Source: Chlamydiales bacterium
GTDB taxonomy: Bacteria > Chlamydiota > Chlamydiia > Chlamydiales > JAACFD01
Assembly (NCBI GenBank): GCA_009937555.1
Contig: JAACFD010000012.1
Coordinates: 1-19,926, forward strand
Reading direction: 5' to 3'
DNA: 19,926 bases
A program made the translations under genes and the position numbers. Shown piece by piece: positions 7,996 to 14,416 of this stretch; position 1 is the stretch's first letter; each line of letters opens with the position of its first letter. The notes beneath the pieces were generated by a model that saw only the letters and a program-made list of their open reading frames with translations, ran no database searches and was not told the origin of the DNA.

Positions 7996-9231
7996 AGTTC
8001 TTACTGAAATAGTTTTAGCTCCTGCTAGGGAGCTTTCTTCTGCTTGAATTTGGAACTGATCTATTCTTATAGATTCGCCCTTTTCAGGTACATGTCCTAA
8101 TTCTTGTACTAAAAGTTGTGAAAGAGTTTCTACTCCCTTACTTGGCAGGTGGCAGTTGTACTTTGAGTTAAAGTCTTTTATTTTCATATTAGCTGGGAAT
8201 GTCTTTTCAATTACAAGCTGCTTTTGAGCAGAAGTCTTTCTGAGAACATAAGGTGTTTTACCAAATACTTCTTTCAAAATTTGCTTGAGTGTCAGCGCTC
8301 CAATTAAGTTACCTTTTTCATCCAAGACAAGAGCTACATTCTGATTATTAAATCGAAACTGTTTTAAGATCTGTAAAATAGAAGTGTCACTATTTACAAA
8401 CCATGGAGGCTTGGCAAAGTCACGAGCTTTTCTATCTTCAGCAGCCTTAATAAGGTCTCTAGGGAATGCTATACTTACTACATTATTTCGAGATTTATGA
8501 AAGATAGGTAGAAAAGGGTGGTAGCGTTCTCTTAATATTTTTCGAATTTGTCTAACAGTAACTTGAGAAGGGACCATGCGTAGATGATGGATCGAGTGCA
8601 TAAAGTCTTCAGCTTTTTTCTCTTTTAGAGTGAATATATTCGAGGCGATTGTATCAAATTCACTCTGAGTTTGACTAGATACGCTAAAGTCATTTTGTAG
8701 GCTTACTAGGTTCTGCAATTCATCTCTTTCAATAAAGTAGGACGTTTCGCCATCACCTTTTTGAAATAATTTATTTAATATATGAGAGAGGTAACTGATT
8801 AAAATGATAAAAGGCATCATCACTTTAGAAGAAGCATATAGTAGTGGAATACCCCACATAGAAGCATACTCAGCATACCTTCTAGCTGCAAACATGGGGG
8901 CGAGTTCTGCAAAAACTAAGACTAAAATAACTTGTGTGAAGGGGGCAAAGTCAGGGTCTAAGTTGAGGGCTTGATAGATCTCTCTAGAACACTCTGAGCC
9001 TATCTGTAGAGTAATATTAACTCCTAAGAGTGTAGTGCCAAAAAGGTGAGAGGGGTTTTTAAGTAGGTTGTTGATCCAAATGGCACGTTTATTTTTTTTG
9101 CTGACGTAATACTGTAGCCTTACTTTGTTTAGAGAAACAATAGCCATTTCTTGCATAGAGAAAAAGCCTTGAAGCACAAAACAAAGGAGAGTGGCTATCA
9201 CCCAAAAACTTAAACTAACTTCCATGTTCAT
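7987..9231 (-). CDS. CNNM/CorC (TlyC-like) transporter-associated protein with CBS pair, diverged paralogue
   Basis: 414 residues. The N-terminal DUF21/CNNM membrane domain has about four hydrophobic segments (first 150-160 residues). A central region fits a CBS pair (about 205-320; NVALVLDEKGNLIGALTLKQ is a clear CBS strand-helix signature). The C-terminal CorC/HlyC domain contains LGHVPEKGE. The family is linked to Mg2+ efflux and was once called hemolysin C. The membrane motif that reads GEIIPKS in the upstream paralogue is AELAPMFAARR here, so transport may be altered. The start overlaps the upstream paralogue's stop by 17 bases. GAGG sits only three bases from the first ATG but nine from the ATG two codons on (9223-9225), so the latter may be the true start. 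It corresponds to the CT257/CT256 pair. Confidence 0.9.
   Translation of the reverse strand: MNMEVSLSFWVIATLLCFVLQGFFSMQEMAIVSLNKVRLQYYVSKKNKRAIWINNLLKNPSHLFGTTLLGVNITLQIGSECSREIYQALNLDPDFAPFTQVILVLVFAELAPMFAARRYAEYASMWGIPLLYASSKVMMPFIILISYLSHILNKLFQKGDGETSYFIERDELQNLVSLQNDFSVSSQTQSEFDTIASNIFTLKEKKAEDFMHSIHHLRMVPSQVTVRQIRKILRERYHPFLPIFHKSRNNVVSIAFPRDLIKAAEDRKARDFAKPPWFVNSDTSILQILKQFRFNNQNVALVLDEKGNLIGALTLKQILKEVFGKTPYVLRKTSAQKQLVIEKTFPANMKIKDFNSKYNCHLPSKGVETLSQLLVQELGHVPEKGESIRIDQFQIQAEESSLAGAKTISVRTLL
8017..8040 (+). terminator. Possible terminator for the cysteine desulfurase gene
   Basis: AGCTCC (8017-8022) pairs with GGAGCT (8029-8034) around a six-base loop, followed by the pyrimidine tract TTCTTC. 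It lies 22 bases after the desulfurase stop, inside the end of the convergent CNNM gene. The stem is short and the T-run is interrupted. Confidence 0.35.
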
Positions 9232-10486
9232 CTTCCTCTTTATTTTTGTTAGAAGGAAGTTTTTTTATAAACAGGCGTTTAATTTTTTGGGGTTCAGCAG
9301 AAAGAATGTGGAAAAAAAAGTTCTCTTGCTCAAATTTTTCCCCAGTCTTAGGGATATGACCTAGCTTTTCTGTGAGCCATCCGCCTACGGTAATCATATT
9401 ATTTTCAGAGTGTAGGGGGTATTTAAAAATTTTCTCAAAGTCAGCAAGCTCTAACTTTCCTGAAGAAATAATGGAATCTAAGCTATTTTGGGTATAAAGG
9501 GGTTTGCTATTATCTCTTCTATCTTTAATTTCACCAATTACCGCTTCAACAAGGTCTTCCTTGGTAATGATACCGCTTATTGCTCCATACTCATCTACGA
9601 TAATAGCTAAGGTTTGAGCTTGTCTCTCCATTTGTTGTAGTAGGATGGCAGCGGGTGTTGTCTCGGGAGCAAAGAATGCTTTTCTTAAAAATGTTTTAAG
9701 CTGCTCAGGGTCTTTGATAAAGTTTTGATGCAAAAAGTACTGGCCAGCTGAGATAATGCCTAAAATATTATCTAGATCACCCTCGCATACAGGAATGCGG
9801 GAGCATTCTTGGTTTACAAACAGATAGTCAAGTTTACTAAGAGGGTCTTGGATATCATAGTAAATGATATCTTCTCTAGGGTTCATTAGTTCTTTAGTAG
9901 AGCTATTTTTTAGTTTTAAGTAGCCAGAGATTAGTTCTGATTCTTCCTTTAGAATAATCCCATCTTCTTCTGAAGTATTTAAGACATGCTGCAGCTCTTC
10001 TTTTGAGATATCTTCCTCCTTTTTGAAAAAGAAGAAAAGAATGCGAGATATAGGGGTTGTGATATAAATAACAAAATTTCTTGCTGGGGCAATAAGGCGT
10101 TGCAAAAACAGAAGTATAGGGGCCACTTTCTTTGATAAGGATTTATTATTTACCAGGGCTAAAGACTTTGGAATAATTTCGCCAAACAAAAGGGTTAAAA
10201 TTAAAGGCAAACCTACTTTCCAAGCCCAACTTGAAAGATGTCCAAAAATAGAAGAAGTAACGTTTTGTACTAAGATGTTTGTTAAGATGTTAAACATCAA
10301 TATAGTAACTAAAAGCTCTCTTGGACGTGAAAGTAAGTGGTAGATAGTTCTGTCTCTAAAATTAGGAGCATGCTTATAGCCTTGCACCTTACTCAAAGGC
10401 AGTGAAAATAAAGCCGTTTCAGAAGCTGAAAAAAAGGAGGAGATTAAAATTAAAAAAGCTAAAAATATATAAAACGCTTCAGACAT
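9215..10486 (-). CDS. CNNM/CorC (TlyC-like) protein with CBS pair, canonical paralogue
   Basis: 423 residues. Domain order: DUF21/CNNM membrane domain with FFSASETALFSL near the N-terminus and the conserved LFGEIIPKSLA; a CBS pair in the middle (SRIPVCEGDLDNILGII and LAIIVDEYGAISGIIT, followed by EDLVEAVIGEI); and a C-terminal CorC/HlyC domain with VGGWLTEKLGHIPKTGE. These features are all canonical, suggesting a working cation (Mg2+/Co2+) transporter or efflux regulator in the inner membrane. It starts eight bases after the FtsB/DivIC-like gene stop and overlaps the next CNNM gene by 17 bases, so it is embedded in one transcript. The start has only a weak AAGA ribosome site, consistent with coupling. 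Confidence 0.93.
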   Translation of the reverse strand: MSEAFYIFLAFLILISSFFSASETALFSLPLSKVQGYKHAPNFRDRTIYHLLSRPRELLVTILMFNILTNILVQNVTSSIFGHLSSWAWKVGLPLILTLLFGEIIPKSLALVNNKSLSKKVAPILLFLQRLIAPARNFVIYITTPISRILFFFFKKEEDISKEELQHVLNTSEEDGIILKEESELISGYLKLKNSSTKELMNPREDIIYYDIQDPLSKLDYLFVNQECSRIPVCEGDLDNILGIISAGQYFLHQNFIKDPEQLKTFLRKAFFAPETTPAAILLQQMERQAQTLAIIVDEYGAISGIITKEDLVEAVIGEIKDRRDNSKPLYTQNSLDSIISSGKLELADFEKIFKYPLHSENNMITVGGWLTEKLGHIPKTGEKFEQENFFFHILSAEPQKIKRLFIKKLPSNKNKEEDEHGS

Positions 10487-10494
10487 TTCTTATC

Positions 10495-10824
10495 TTATTT
10501 AAAGTAAATTTTCTTTTCTTCCTTGCCCTTTAGGCCAAGTTCTTTTTTTAACACTCTTTCGTTCCATAAATAATCATTGTGGCTATTAGTTTGTTCTTGT
10601 AAATACTTTTGTCGTTTTTGCTCTTCTGCTATTTCTTTTTCAATATTTTTTAAATCAGCATCTAAGGCAAGAGCGTTTTGATGCTGTTGATAAGAAAGGT
10701 ACTGGTGTAGACAAAAGCACGAAAACAAGAAAAGAACAAGCCACCAAGAGTGTATAAAGATCTTTTCCAGTAGGTGTATGAATCTAGGTGTGTAGGAGCT
10801 TTTTAAACGCCGTTTAGTGCTCAT
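10495..10824 (-). CDS. FtsB/DivIC-like septum formation initiator family protein
   Basis: 109 residues from the ATG at 10822-10824. The frame can extend upstream to 10896, but that would overlap dcd by 71 bases, and the ATG one base after the dcd stop is the more likely start. It has a basic cytoplasmic tail (MSTKRRLKSS), one membrane segment (about 27-44), a Gln/Glu/Lys-rich coiled coil (about 48-80), and a C-terminal ELGLKGKEEKKIYF (95-108) that matches the FtsB/DivIC pattern of a Leu-Gly turn followed by a Glu/Lys stretch and aromatic end. Such bitopic proteins link FtsL and FtsQ/DivIB in the divisome. Chlamydiae lack FtsZ, so a conserved member would act in MreB-based, polarised division. 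The assignment rests on topology and the C-terminal motif only. Confidence 0.6.
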   Translation of the reverse strand: MSTKRRLKSSYTPRFIHLLEKIFIHSWWLVLFLFSCFCLHQYLSYQQHQNALALDADLKNIEKEIAEEQKRQKYLQEQTNSHNDYLWNERVLKKELGLKGKEEKKIYFK

Positions 10825-10825
10825 T

Positions 10826-11398
10826 TTACATACAAGGTATGGTAATCCCTGTTTGCCCCATATACTTTCCTTTACGGTCTTTATATGAAGTCTCACACAC
10901 TTCTGAAGATTCTAAAAATAATACCTGCGCAAGGCCTTCATTTGCATAGACAATACAAGGAAGTGGAGTGGTATTAGAAATTTCTAAAGTGACATGGCCC
11001 TCCCACTCGGGCTCAAAAGGAGTAACATTAACGATAATCCCACAGCGAGCATAGGTTGATTTACCAAGACAGATAGTTAGGACATTTCTTGGAATTTTAA
11101 AGTATTCCACACTTCTTGCTAGGGCAAAAGAGTTAGGAGGGACAACGCAACGGTCTGTTTTTATATCAACAAATGAGTCGGGTCTAAAGTTTTTAGGGTC
11201 TACAATTGAGTTGTTGATATTTGTAAAGATTTTAAACTCATCAGCTACCCTTAGATCATACCCATAACTTGATAAGCCATAACTAATTATACGATCACTC
11301 GATTCGTCTACCTGTCGAACTTGACCATCAACAAAAGGAGAAATCATCTTATTTTCTTTAGCTTGTTTACGTATCCATTTATCTGATTTTAACGTCAT
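10826..11398 (-). CDS. dcd: dCTP deaminase
   Basis: 190 residues, the usual length. It shows the trimeric dUTPase-fold signatures [13 protein letters not shown] (43-55), [31 protein letters not shown] (described by its ends 112 and 142), and EGLAQVLF (154-161). Arg118 and the catalytic Glu139 correspond to Arg115 and Glu138 of the E. coli enzyme. It deaminates dCTP to dUTP in the cytoplasm, feeding dTMP synthesis. The C-terminal MGQTGITIP tail closes the active site in relatives. GAGG eight to nine bases upstream supports the ATG. It heads the dense unit dcd, FtsB-like, CNNM, CNNM. A monofunctional deaminase is favoured over the bifunctional DCD/DUT type, but this was not tested. Confidence 0.95.
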   Translation of the reverse strand: MTLKSDKWIRKQAKENKMISPFVDGQVRQVDESSDRIISYGLSSYGYDLRVADEFKIFTNINNSIVDPKNFRPDSFVDIKTDRCVVPPNSFALARSVEYFKIPRNVLTICLGKSTYARCGIIVNVTPFEPEWEGHVTLEISNTTPLPCIVYANEGLAQVLFLESSEVCETSYKDRKGKYMGQTGITIPCM

Positions 11399-11451
11399 GC
11401 TAAGGCACCTCGGTTAGGACTTAAGAAGTATTTTGAGAATAGTGAAAGCGT

Positions 11452-11484
11452 CATTTTAGCTAATAAAATACAATTAGTAAAATG
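11452..11484. repeat. Inverted repeat between the Nudix-like gene and dcd
   Basis: CATTTTAGCTAAT (11452-11464) pairs with ATTAGTAAAATG (11473-11484) over 12 base pairs with a single bulged G and an eight-base loop. It lies 3' of the Nudix-like gene and about 55 bases upstream of dcd. It could end the former transcript or act as a dcd operator. No U-run follows on the minus strand. Confidence 0.35.
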
Positions 11485-11509
11485 AAAAGATTAGGCTTTT
11501 GAATTAAAG

Positions 11510-12379
11510 TTAGATAGTCTTTTGAACGGGCTTATAAATACGGCTAGCTTTGAAGCGAGGATGGGGATTATCTTGGTTATTTGAGTAAATAGAATGGTTA
11601 TGCGCATATTGTAGACGGTTATTGATTTCATGATTCTTTTCAATCACTTGGCTAATCATTTGTTTGCCCTCTGAGGAGCGGACTACATTTTGCAGAATAT
11701 CCTGACATCTAGGAGTTAAAAGGAATTCTACAAAATTAGCATCTAGCTTTATACGCCTTTTAGAAGTACTTGTAGTAATAGCAACATGGTGAGTAACATC
11801 GCTTAATACATAGCTAGGGTTTTTACCTTCTTCTATTCGTGCCAGTATTTTATCTTGGGCTTGCCCAAGAGCTAGTAGTAGTTCTCTCTCTTCTACCCAT
11901 TTAAACATTTCATGCTGAATACCGTGAGAGATGGTCCATTGTTTACCATATTTTTGCATTAGATCTTGAAGCTTTTGCTGAAAGTCTGAAGAAGATTGAA
12001 AGTCAATAGGGGCTACATATAGGAATGATTCTTTACAGGGATGTTTTACAAGGCTGATATCCTGTAGTTTAGGTAAGATGTAGTCCTTGTCTCCAAACAT
12101 AAATAGCGTATTTTCAGTGAAGCATTTAGCAGCAGTTTCAGTTAGGCTAGTATTCTTTGTTGTTGGTTGTGCAAAGGTAGACCAATTACCTATTCCTTTA
12201 CTCAAAAGGAAAATAGCTTGGTCTCCACTTCTATCTATAGTGTAGGGAAGGATGCCCGCAGCTTCATCATTACCTAGCTTTGAGCTGCAGTGGTCGCCAA
12301 AAAGAGTAGGAGCCTCAAAAACTAAAACTGCAACGGCAATGGTAACAATAGGAATAATGAAGTTTTTAAAATTATTCAT
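11510..12379 (-). CDS. Membrane-anchored protein with a degenerate Nudix-like domain
   Basis: 289 residues from the ATG at 12377-12379, preferred because GGGGA lies six to seven bases before it; the frame also opens eight codons earlier. A single hydrophobic segment (about residues 7-23) suggests a signal anchor. Residues 40-95 read like a Nudix hydrolase: a first strand AGILPY, then IFLLSKGIGNW, then ETAAKCFTENTLF where a Nudix box would have REUXEEXGU. The catalytic Arg-Glu and Glu-Glu are replaced by Lys-Cys and Glu-Asn, and the preceding Gly-Gly/Gly-Glu are gone (FAQPTTKNTS). Hydrolase activity is therefore doubtful. The rest (about 95-289) is unassigned and basic at the C-terminus. A minus-strand promoter lies about 190 bases upstream, giving a long leader. 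Confidence 0.65.
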   Translation of the reverse strand: MNNFKNFIIPIVTIAVAVLVFEAPTLFGDHCSSKLGNDEAAGILPYTIDRSGDQAIFLLSKGIGNWSTFAQPTTKNTSLTETAAKCFTENTLFMFGDKDYILPKLQDISLVKHPCKESFLYVAPIDFQSSSDFQQKLQDLMQKYGKQWTISHGIQHEMFKWVEERELLLALGQAQDKILARIEEGKNPSYVLSDVTHHVAITTSTSKRRIKLDANFVEFLLTPRCQDILQNVVRSSEGKQMISQVIEKNHEINNRLQYAHNHSIYSNNQDNPHPRFKASRIYKPVQKTI

Positions 12380-12567
12380 AGGACATCCCCATCTTAAGCG
12401 CATTAAGATGTTCTTTTAAGAAGTTAATTGGGGTTATTAATTGGGCACAAGAGTTTGCTGGCGCTCTAAGAAAATAAAGCGAAAAGTCGAGGCTAAACAC
12501 CTCAAATAAATATTTTAAACAGCCGTAAAACATAAGCTACGCACTAGCTATTTTAAACTAAGTTGAG

Positions 12568-12596
12568 ATTTTAATCCTTATTTCCCAATTAGACAA
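12568..12596 (-). promoter_or_regulatory. Candidate promoter for the Nudix-like gene
   Basis: On the minus strand TTGTCT (12596-12591) and TAAAAT (12573-12568) are separated by exactly 17 bases, matching sigma70-type elements at 4/6 and 5/6. Transcription from it would give a leader of roughly 180 bases before the preferred ATG. The gap 12404-12617 otherwise holds only a distant 8-base complementarity (TAATTGGG near 12455, CCCAATTA near 12584). Confidence 0.4.
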
Positions 12597-12617
12597 GAAC
12601 TTTTGTGTGAATTTAAT

Positions 12618-13844
12618 CTAAGTGGTTAAATTTAAGTTATTATTTGATATCTCAGAGAGAAGGATGAACAGTACTTTAACTTTTTCAGCTAAGCTATCGA
12701 TAAAGCAAAATTCTTCTTCAGTATGAATTTTGCCGCCTCTGACACCAAGGGTATCTATATTAGCAAGGCCTACTTCAGCAAGAGTATTCCCATCACAAAC
12801 ACCACCACTTTCTTGCCAACTAATAGGTAAGTTAAGAGCCTGGTAAACTTCTTCTATACCTTCTATTAGTCTTTGGCTATCTTTAGATATTGTCTTAGGT
12901 AAGCGCTTAGTTTCCTCAAGAAGAGTTATGCTAACCCCATCTTCTTTCTCAACAAGTTCTTTAATGGCTTCAAAGTGTTTTATGTTTAGGGCAAGCTGTT
13001 TGCTATCAAAGCTACGAATATTTACTTTACACTGAGCAAGTTCAGGGACAGTGTTATTATTCTCACCTCCCAAAATCGTCCCAAAATTTACAGTGCTTTC
13101 AGGATCAGTATACCTTGTTTGGAATAAGTGGATTAATTTAGCAAGAGAAGCAATTGCGCTTTTGCCTTCATGAAAATAGCGACCTGCATGAGCAGATTTT
13201 CCTTTACACAGAATGCTCAAATTTAAAGAGCCTTTACGGTGCGAAACTAAAGCGTTATTTTCTAAGCAGGGTTCGAATACAAGGCCTAGTTGATGTTTTA
13301 GTGCAACGCTTTGAATAAGAGACTTAGAAGCTGGAGAGCCAATTTCTTCATCGGGGTTGAACAGAACCTCCCAACCTAACGAACTAGCGCGTTTGGAAGA
13401 TTCAAAGTGTTTAAGGGCAAATAAGATAATAACAATGCCACCTTTGATATCAGCTACTCCAGGACCTCTAATGCGTCCTTTATCTAACATGCTTACCTCT
13501 TGAAAGGGGCTTTCTTTTGAAAAAACGGTATCTAAGTGAGCGCTTAATAAAACCGACTGTTTTAGCTCAGCTCTTTTGGATAGGCTTAGAGCATTTGCGA
13601 CGCTTTTTTGTTCTACTTGGTGCTGTTTATTCAAAAACTTAAAGGAGGGCAGGGAATGTCTTTGCATGTTATCTGCATTTAGCTGTGAGAAGTCTTGTTC
13701 TAAAAGAGCGATGAAATCAGTGATCCCTTTAGTATTGTAGCTTCCTGTATTTATAGAGCTATACTTTATCAAAGTTTGTAGCATCGCATCTTTATCGTTA
13801 TCAATTTCTGCAAAGCTTTGCTTGTAGTTGTCTATGTTTATCAT
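12618..13844 (-). CDS. M20-family zinc metallopeptidase (carboxypeptidase G2/ArgE/DapE-like)
   Basis: 408 residues, normal for the family. Metal and catalytic residues are visible: H103 and D105 in SAHLDTVF, bridging D132 in GVADIKGG, general-base E166 and metal ligand E167 in NPDEEIGS, E191 in VFEP, and H374 in GKIHTEEEF. The dimerisation/lid domain sits at about 210-320 (GKSAHAGRYFHEGKSA). Relatives hydrolyse amide bonds of acylated amino acids, dipeptides or folate-type glutamates in the cytoplasm. The CPG2-like spacing fits a glutamate- or dipeptide-type carboxypeptidase, but the substrate is inference. AGGAA before the ATG supports the start. It is transcribed alone or as the head of the minus-strand block, divergent from the 66-residue gene. 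Confidence 0.9.
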   Translation of the reverse strand: MINIDNYKQSFAEIDNDKDAMLQTLIKYSSINTGSYNTKGITDFIALLEQDFSQLNADNMQRHSLPSFKFLNKQHQVEQKSVANALSLSKRAELKQSVLLSAHLDTVFSKESPFQEVSMLDKGRIRGPGVADIKGGIVIILFALKHFESSKRASSLGWEVLFNPDEEIGSPASKSLIQSVALKHQLGLVFEPCLENNALVSHRKGSLNLSILCKGKSAHAGRYFHEGKSAIASLAKLIHLFQTRYTDPESTVNFGTILGGENNNTVPELAQCKVNIRSFDSKQLALNIKHFEAIKELVEKEDGVSITLLEETKRLPKTISKDSQRLIEGIEEVYQALNLPISWQESGGVCDGNTLAEVGLANIDTLGVRGGKIHTEEEFCFIDSLAEKVKVLFILLSEISNNNLNLTT

Positions 13845-13875
13845 AACATTTCCTGGGCTATCTCTGAGACTTGTT

Positions 13876-13905
13876 TATATATTTAACAGCAGTATTTAAC
13901 ATCAA
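13876..13905 (-). promoter_or_regulatory. Candidate promoter for the M20 peptidase gene
   Basis: On the minus strand TTGATG (13905-13900) and TATATA (13881-13876) are 18 bases apart, about 32 bases upstream of the ATG. Each matches consensus at 4/6, in very A/T-rich DNA, so the call is tentative. Confidence 0.35.
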
Positions 13906-13948
13906 TTTATTTATTGAAAAAATAAATAAGAAAAGAATGCTTATTTAT
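13905..13948. repeat. Overlapping palindromic A/T arms in the divergent intergenic region
   Basis: ATAAATAAG (13922-13930) pairs perfectly with CTTATTTAT (13940-13948) across a nine-base loop, and the same middle arm can pair with the TTTATTTATT upstream near 13906-13915. The three arms allow mutually exclusive folds. They lie between promoter candidates for the divergent genes and may be an operator. Confidence 0.35.
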
Positions 13949-13955
13949 AGGCGTT

Positions 13956-13984
13956 TTGTTTTTACAAAAAAGCAATTTTATGAT
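13956..13984 (+). promoter_or_regulatory. Candidate promoter for the 66-residue protein gene
   Basis: TTGTTT (13956-13961) and TATGAT (13979-13984) are exactly 17 bases apart; the -10 matches at 5/6. The predicted leader carries a 7-base-pair stem AAAGCTA/TAGCTTT (14005-14011 with 14017-14023) and the 12-base palindrome CTTTTTAAAAAG (14028-14039). Confidence 0.4.
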
Positions 13985-14049
13985 TTATTATTTGTATATT
14001 TTTCAAAGCTATTTGTTAGCTTTAGATCTTTTTAAAAAGTGGTTGCACA

Positions 14050-14250
14050 ATGAAACAAGCGGTTATAGAAAATTTAAAAACCATATCATCTGAAAATAAG
14101 GCATGCTACATTGTGATCACTTGTGATCAGCCTCAACAAAACGGGCACTTAAATGTTGAAATGGATTATGAAGGTGATGAAACTTTAGCCTCTTATCTTC
14201 TTGAAAGTGCGCAAAATTATCTAGAGCAAAATCGCCAAGTATCTTCTTAA
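14050..14250 (+). CDS. Small acidic hypothetical protein (66 residues)
   Basis: I do not recognise this protein. It is soluble, acidic and Gln/Asn/Glu-rich, with a predicted helix at the N-terminus (AVIENLKTISSE), a probable strand pair in the middle (CYIVITCDQ and LNVEMDYEGD), and a C-terminal helix (TLASYLLESAQNYLEQN). No membrane segment or signal is present. No clear Shine-Dalgarno precedes the ATG; GTGG lies about eight bases upstream. A promoter-like pair upstream and a terminator downstream support a real single-gene transcript. It lies immediately before the chemosensory operon on the same strand but is separated from it by the terminator, so a functional link is only positional. Confidence 0.6.
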   Translation: MKQAVIENLKTISSENKACYIVITCDQPQQNGHLNVEMDYEGDETLASYLLESAQNYLEQNRQVSS

Positions 14251-14293
14251 CTTTCTATAAGTAAAATAGTAAAGCTTCCTTCTTTTTTTCTGT

Positions 14294-14326
14294 GACTTAG
14301 AGACTCATGCTTTAGGTCCTTTTTTT
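14294..14326 (+). terminator. Rho-independent terminator between the 66-residue gene and the chemosensory operon
   Basis: GACTTAGAG (14294-14302) pairs with CTTTAGGTC (14310-14318) over nine base pairs with two G-U wobbles and a seven-base loop, followed by a T-run (14320-14326). It isolates the small gene from the operon. Downstream, before the first receptor gene, I see no convincing -35/-10 pair; TATAGA near 14351 is the best -10 candidate. Confidence 0.7.
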
Positions 14327-14416
14327 ATGTTTATTTAATCTCAAAAAAACTATAGATAGTGACAGATAACTTTCTATTAAGGGTTTAAATTTTAGATGAG
14401 CGTAAAGGGGAGCGTT

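Noticed and set aside
10825..10896. Extended N-terminus for the FtsB/DivIC-like protein starting at 10896
   Set aside because: It would overlap 71 bases of dcd in another frame and put 24 unlike residues before a normal start placed one base after the dcd stop.
14111..14130. Direct repeat TTGTGATCA twice, with TGATCA palindromes ten bases apart, resembling a CRP half-site
   Set aside because: It lies inside the 66-residue coding frame, does not fit TGTGA-N6-TCACA, and a 10-base repeat can arise by chance.
14359..14390. Promoter for the receptor operon made of GTGACA and TTAAAT
   Set aside because: The spacing of 20 bases is too long and no better pair was found, so no promoter was called there.
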